A stretch of DNA of 6,504 nucleotides from Chthoniobacterales bacterium. Lineage in GTDB: Bacteria > Verrucomicrobiota > Verrucomicrobiia > Chthoniobacterales > UBA10450. The position numbers and the translations under genes are program-made. This document shows, piece by piece, positions 3,832-6,504 of the stretch. The DNA lies in the NCBI GenBank assembly GCA_013695925.1, contig JACCZO010000033.1, forward strand, positions 1-6,504, written 5' to 3'. Below the pieces are notes generated by a model that saw only the letters and a list, made by a program, of their open reading frames with translations, was not told where the DNA came from and ran no database searches. How positions within the stretch are numbered: the stretch's first letter is position 1; each line of letters starts with the position of its first letter.

Positions 3832-6282
3832 ATGCTCCAGGAAATCCGTCTCGCGCTCCGATTGCTGGTCAAGAACCCGCTCTTCAGCCTCGTCGGCATT
3901 CTCACTCTCGCCCTCGGGATCGGCGCCACCACCGGAGTCTTCACCCTTGTCAACGCGCTCCTCATCCGTCCCCTCCCCTACGAAGATCCGGCCCGGCTCG
4001 TTCTCCTCTTCGAGCACTTCAAGGATCAGCACCTCGACACCATCCCAGTCTCGCCGCCGGAATTTCTCGAATACAAGACTTCGGTCCGCAGCTTCGACAA
4101 GCTCGCCGCTTTCAACAACACGACCTACAACCTGGTCGAAGGCGACGTCCCCGAGCGCATCTCCGGCGCAGTCGTTTCGGCTGATCTCTTCCCATTGTTA
4201 GGGGTGCAACCGCTTCGCGGCCGCACTTTCCGCCCCGAGGAAAACGCCGTTGGGCGCGACGACGTCGTCGTGATCAGCGAGAGGCTCTGGCGCCGCAAGT
4301 TTGACCGCGACCCGCGCATCCTCGGAAGCAAGCTGCTGGCCGATGGCCGCACCTACACCGTCGTCGGAATCATGCCCGCGAGCTTCGAGTTCCCGCTCCC
4401 GCTCTTCAATATCACCGGCGGAAATTTTTCCGAGCGGGTCGATATCTGGCAACCCCTCGGCTTCACGGACGACGAGATGAAACGGCGCGGCTCGCGCAGT
4501 TACGGCGTCATCGGCCGGCTCGCGCCCGGAGTTTCCGTGATGCAGGCCCAGGCCGAAATCGAGACCGTCGTGAGGGGAATGCGCGCCCGCTTCAAGGACA
4601 ATTACCCGCCAAACGACAGCTTTGGCGCGAACCTCTATCCGCTCAAGGAGCAGGTCGTCGGCGGCATGAAGCCGCTCCTTCTCATCCTCTCCGGGGCGGT
4701 CGCGCTCGTCCTCCTGATCGCCTGCGCCAATCTCGCCACCATGCTTCTCGCGCGCGCCACCGCCCGCGAACGCGAGATGGCAATTCGCGTCGCGGTCGGC
4801 GCCAGCCGCGGGCGTCTGCTGCGGCAGGCCCTGACCGAGAGCGTGGTCCTCGCCATTCTCGGGGCCGGCGCCGGCGTGCTCCTCGCGATCTGGGGCGTGG
4901 ATTTTGTGAGATCGATCGGCGCCCAAACCATTCCGCGGCTCAGCGAAGTCAGCATCGATCCCACTGTTTTGCTCGTCACCCTCGCGCTCGCGCTCGGGAC
5001 CGGGCTGGTGTTTGGCCTCGTCCCTGGCCTCGCCAGCGGCAAACCCGACCTGACCGAATCGCTCAAGGAAGGAGGCCGCGGCTCCACTTCCGGCCAGCGG
5101 CACAACCGGCTGCGCAACGGACTCGTCATCGCCGAAGTCGCGCTCGCCCTCGTCCTCCTCACCGGCGCCGGGCTGCTTCTTAAGAGTTTCGTTAGGCTGC
5201 AAAATGTCCCGCCGGGCTTTAATCCCAAAAACATCCTCACCGCCGAAATCTCGCTGCCCGCATTGCGCTACCCGGACAAGATCTCCCGCGTAAATTTTTT
5301 CTCGGAGCTGGAGCGGCGCGTCACCGGGCTGCCCGGAGTAAGTCACGCCGGTTTCACCATCATTTTGCCGATGAGCGGCACGAACAGCGATTCCTCGTTC
5401 GAGATCGAGGGCCGTCCGAGCGACGACGCGCATCCCATGCCGGACGAGGAATTCCGCCTCGTCTCGAGCGACTATTTTCGCACTCTGGAAATGCCGCTCC
5501 TGCAGGGTCGCTTCTTCACCGCCGCGGACAAGCTCGACGCTCCCAGCGCCGTCATCATCAATCAGGCGCTCGCGACCCGCTATTGGCCTAACGAAATTCC
5601 GCTTGGGAAACGTCTCCGCCTGCCGACGCGGGAAGGCCCGGTCTGGGCCACTATCGTCGGCATTGTCGGCGACCTCCGGCATCGCGGGCTCGATCAGCCG
5701 GTCAAACCGGAACTGTATGTCCCGCTCGCCCAGGCTCCTTATCCTGCGGTCATCCTCGTCGTCCGGAGCGCGCAGGATCCGGCCAGCCTCACGAGCGCCA
5801 TCCGCGGCGCGGTCCAGGCAATCGATCCCACTTTGCCACTCGCTCATGTCCGCACCCTTGAGCAGGTGATCGCCGACTCCGTCGCGCCGCGCCGGCTTTC
5901 GGTCGTTCTGCTCTCGGTCTTTGCCGGGATCGCGCTCGTCCTCGCTTCGGTCGGAATTTACGGTGTGATGTCGTTCCTGGTGGTGCAGCGGACACACGAG
6001 ATCGGGGTGCGGATGGCGCTCGGCGCGCAACGCGCCGATGTTCTGCGCCTCGTTATCGCCCATGCCGGCGCGCTCATCGGGGCCGGCACGCTGCTTGGCT
6101 TGGTCGTGGCGTTTTTCACCACCTCGCTCCTGCGGTCCGTTCTCTACGAGGTCAGCACGCTCGACCTTCCGATTTTTCTTTTCGTTACGCTAATCCTCGC
6201 GGCCGTTGCTTTGCTCGCGAGCTACATCCCGGCGCGCCGCGCCACTCGCGCCGATCCCATGGTCGCACTCGGGAGGGGCTGA
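3832..6282 (+). CDS. Duplicated MacB/FtsX-type ABC permease (ADOP family)
   Basis: This 816-residue inner-membrane permease consists of two MacB_PCD-FtsX units in tandem. Predicted membrane segments lie at about 18-42, 281-306, 333-357, 378-401, 430-451, 689-715, 741-763 and 779-800. The large periplasmic domains are at about 46-280 and 455-688. The conserved cytoplasmic motif after the FtsX helix appears twice: REMAIRVAVGASRGRLLRQ (314-332) and HEIGVRMALGAQRADVLRL (722-740). The C-terminal motif PARRATRADPMVALGRG is also typical. Length, the opening MLQEIRLALRLLVKNPLF and LTLALGIGATT fit the 'acidobacterial duplicated orphan permease' family of about 800 residues. Unlike the name, this copy is not an orphan, since an intact ATPase and an adaptor lie just upstream. 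Being already a fused dimer, one chain could supply both transmembrane halves of the transporter. No Shine-Dalgarno precedes ATG 3832; the small ORF stops 15 nt before it. MacB-type systems act by mechanotransmission across the envelope rather than by a transmembrane channel; the substrate is unknown. Confidence 0.95.
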   Translation: MLQEIRLALRLLVKNPLFSLVGILTLALGIGATTGVFTLVNALLIRPLPYEDPARLVLLFEHFKDQHLDTIPVSPPEFLEYKTSVRSFDKLAAFNNTTYNLVEGDVPERISGAVVSADLFPLLGVQPLRGRTFRPEENAVGRDDVVVISERLWRRKFDRDPRILGSKLLADGRTYTVVGIMPASFEFPLPLFNITGGNFSERVDIWQPLGFTDDEMKRRGSRSYGVIGRLAPGVSVMQAQAEIETVVRGMRARFKDNYPPNDSFGANLYPLKEQVVGGMKPLLLILSGAVALVLLIACANLATMLLARATAREREMAIRVAVGASRGRLLRQALTESVVLAILGAGAGVLLAIWGVDFVRSIGAQTIPRLSEVSIDPTVLLVTLALALGTGLVFGLVPGLASGKPDLTESLKEGGRGSTSGQRHNRLRNGLVIAEVALALVLLTGAGLLLKSFVRLQNVPPGFNPKNILTAEISLPALRYPDKISRVNFFSELERRVTGLPGVSHAGFTIILPMSGTNSDSSFEIEGRPSDDAHPMPDEEFRLVSSDYFRTLEMPLLQGRFFTAADKLDAPSAVIINQALATRYWPNEIPLGKRLRLPTREGPVWATIVGIVGDLRHRGLDQPVKPELYVPLAQAPYPAVILVVRSAQDPASLTSAIRGAVQAIDPTLPLAHVRTLEQVIADSVAPRRLSVVLLSVFAGIALVLASVGIYGVMSFLVVQRTHEIGVRMALGAQRADVLRLVIAHAGALIGAGTLLGLVVAFFTTSLLRSVLYEVSTLDLPIFLFVTLILAAVALLASYIPARRATRADPMVALGRG

Positions 6283-6284
6283 TC

Positions 6285-6504
6285 ATGAAATATCTCGTTC
6301 ACGCGGCAAGAAATTCGGGGAGCGTACGCGACTCGCGTGCTGGTAATGGCGACTCGCCATTACGAACTTTTTCTTCTCCCGCCCGGAATGGCAAAGCCTG
6401 TTTTGGCGGGTCGCCAAAACCAGCACACGGGTCGCGCGCTCCCCGGAAGAGCCGCCTCGCGTTTAACTTTCTGCACCGCTTTCATACCTTCATAACCTTA
6501 TGCC
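6285..6504 (+). CDS. Start of a further ORF, interrupted or extended by the palindromic repeat (3' partial, uncertain)
   Basis: ATG 6285 lies 2 nt after the permease stop (TGA 6280-6282). It opens a frame that stays open to the window end (73 complete codons), beginning MKYLVHAARNSGSVRDSRAG. The first ten residues resemble the amphipathic start of another MacB/FtsX permease, but from residue 11 the sequence is the translation of the repeat at 6317-6444. After the repeat it continues KSRLAFNFLHRFHTFITL, which is not a recognisable permease continuation. It may be a permease gene broken by the repeat, or a short ORF like the one at 3544. A new gene could instead start at ATG 6500, but only four bases of it are visible. 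Confidence 0.35.
   Translation, partial: MKYLVHAARNSGSVRDSRAGNGDSPLRTFSSPARNGKACFGGSPKPAHGSRAPRKSRLAFNFLHRFHTFITLC
6317..6444. repeat. Nested palindromic repeat element, copy 2
   Basis: The outer arms 6317-6343 (GGGGAGCGTACGCG...) and 6420-6444 (...CGCGCGCTCCCC) are an imperfect inverted repeat with a 2-nt bulge and two mismatches. Inside are two perfect hairpins: 6344-6362 pairs TAATGGCG with CGCCATTA around loop ACT, and 6400-6420 pairs GTTTTGGCG with CGCCAAAAC around loop GGT. The first 26 bases match those of copy 1 at 23 positions, and the layout (outer arms, triloop hairpins, GGCG/CGCC cores) is the same while the inner stems differ in sequence. The element sits directly after the permease gene, within the ORF that starts at 6285. 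No U-run follows. Beyond it, 6445-6504 shows no identifiable feature apart from the open frame. Confidence 0.88.

Noticed and set aside
2973..4184. A 403-codon + strand frame overlapping the ATPase, the small ORF and the permease start
   Set aside because: It is out of frame with two well-supported genes, very Arg/Pro/Ser-rich, and shows no family motifs. It is a high-GC shadow frame.
4198..6063. A 621-codon open frame on the minus strand opposite the permease
   Set aside because: It is antisense to a strongly supported ADOP permease. Long antisense frames are expected when third positions are G/C-rich, and its translation is low-complexity and charged with no recognisable domain.

Overview
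The window is GC-rich, with strong G/C preference at third codon positions. All supported genes lie on the + strand. An acidobacterial-type duplicated (ADOP/MacB) permease, a 23S-IVS-type four-helix-bundle gene flanked by 'ATTGCTGATT' repeats, palindromic 'GGGGAGCG...CGCTCCCC' repeats and a thrombospondin-type-3/Cys-rich surface protein together suggest a soil-type Verrucomicrobiota (Spartobacteria/Chthoniobacterales-like) or possibly an Acidobacteriota genome. This is an inference from gene content; no rRNA or other marker gene is present.

Layout. (1) 1-459: the 3' end of a secreted, Ca-binding-repeat/Cys-rich protein that begins upstream. (2) 460-728: a non-coding region with an exact sigma-54 (RpoN) consensus promoter at 631-646 and a small leader hairpin. 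(3) 729-1046: an unrecognised 105-residue protein with one C-terminal membrane segment. (4) 1146-2396 (possibly from 1068): an inner-membrane periplasmic adaptor (HlyD/RND-MFP type). (5) 2394-2839: a four-helix-bundle (S23/IVP family) gene bracketed by short AT-rich inverted repeats, sitting between adaptor and ATPase. (6) 2836-3528: a MacB/LolD-type ABC ATPase. (7) 3544-3816: a small ORF with one hydrophobic segment whose 3' two-thirds is a nested palindromic repeat. (8) 3832-6282: an 816-residue duplicated MacB/FtsX permease. (9) 6285 to the end: another short ORF start, again running into a member of the same palindromic repeat family.

Together, genes 3-8 look like one sigma-54-driven transcription unit for a tripartite MacAB-like export or efflux system: adaptor, ATPase and permease, with an outer-membrane TolC-like partner not visible here. 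Spacing is tight: an ATGA overlap, then gaps of 15, 15 and 2 nt. The unusual point is that three successive operon junctions after the adaptor each carry inserted repetitive DNA: an IVS-like four-helix-bundle cassette at adaptor/ATPase, and two palindromic elements at ATPase/permease and permease/next gene. Each insert is read through by an open reading frame, so translation along the transcript is hardly interrupted. The substrate of the exporter cannot be told from the sequence.
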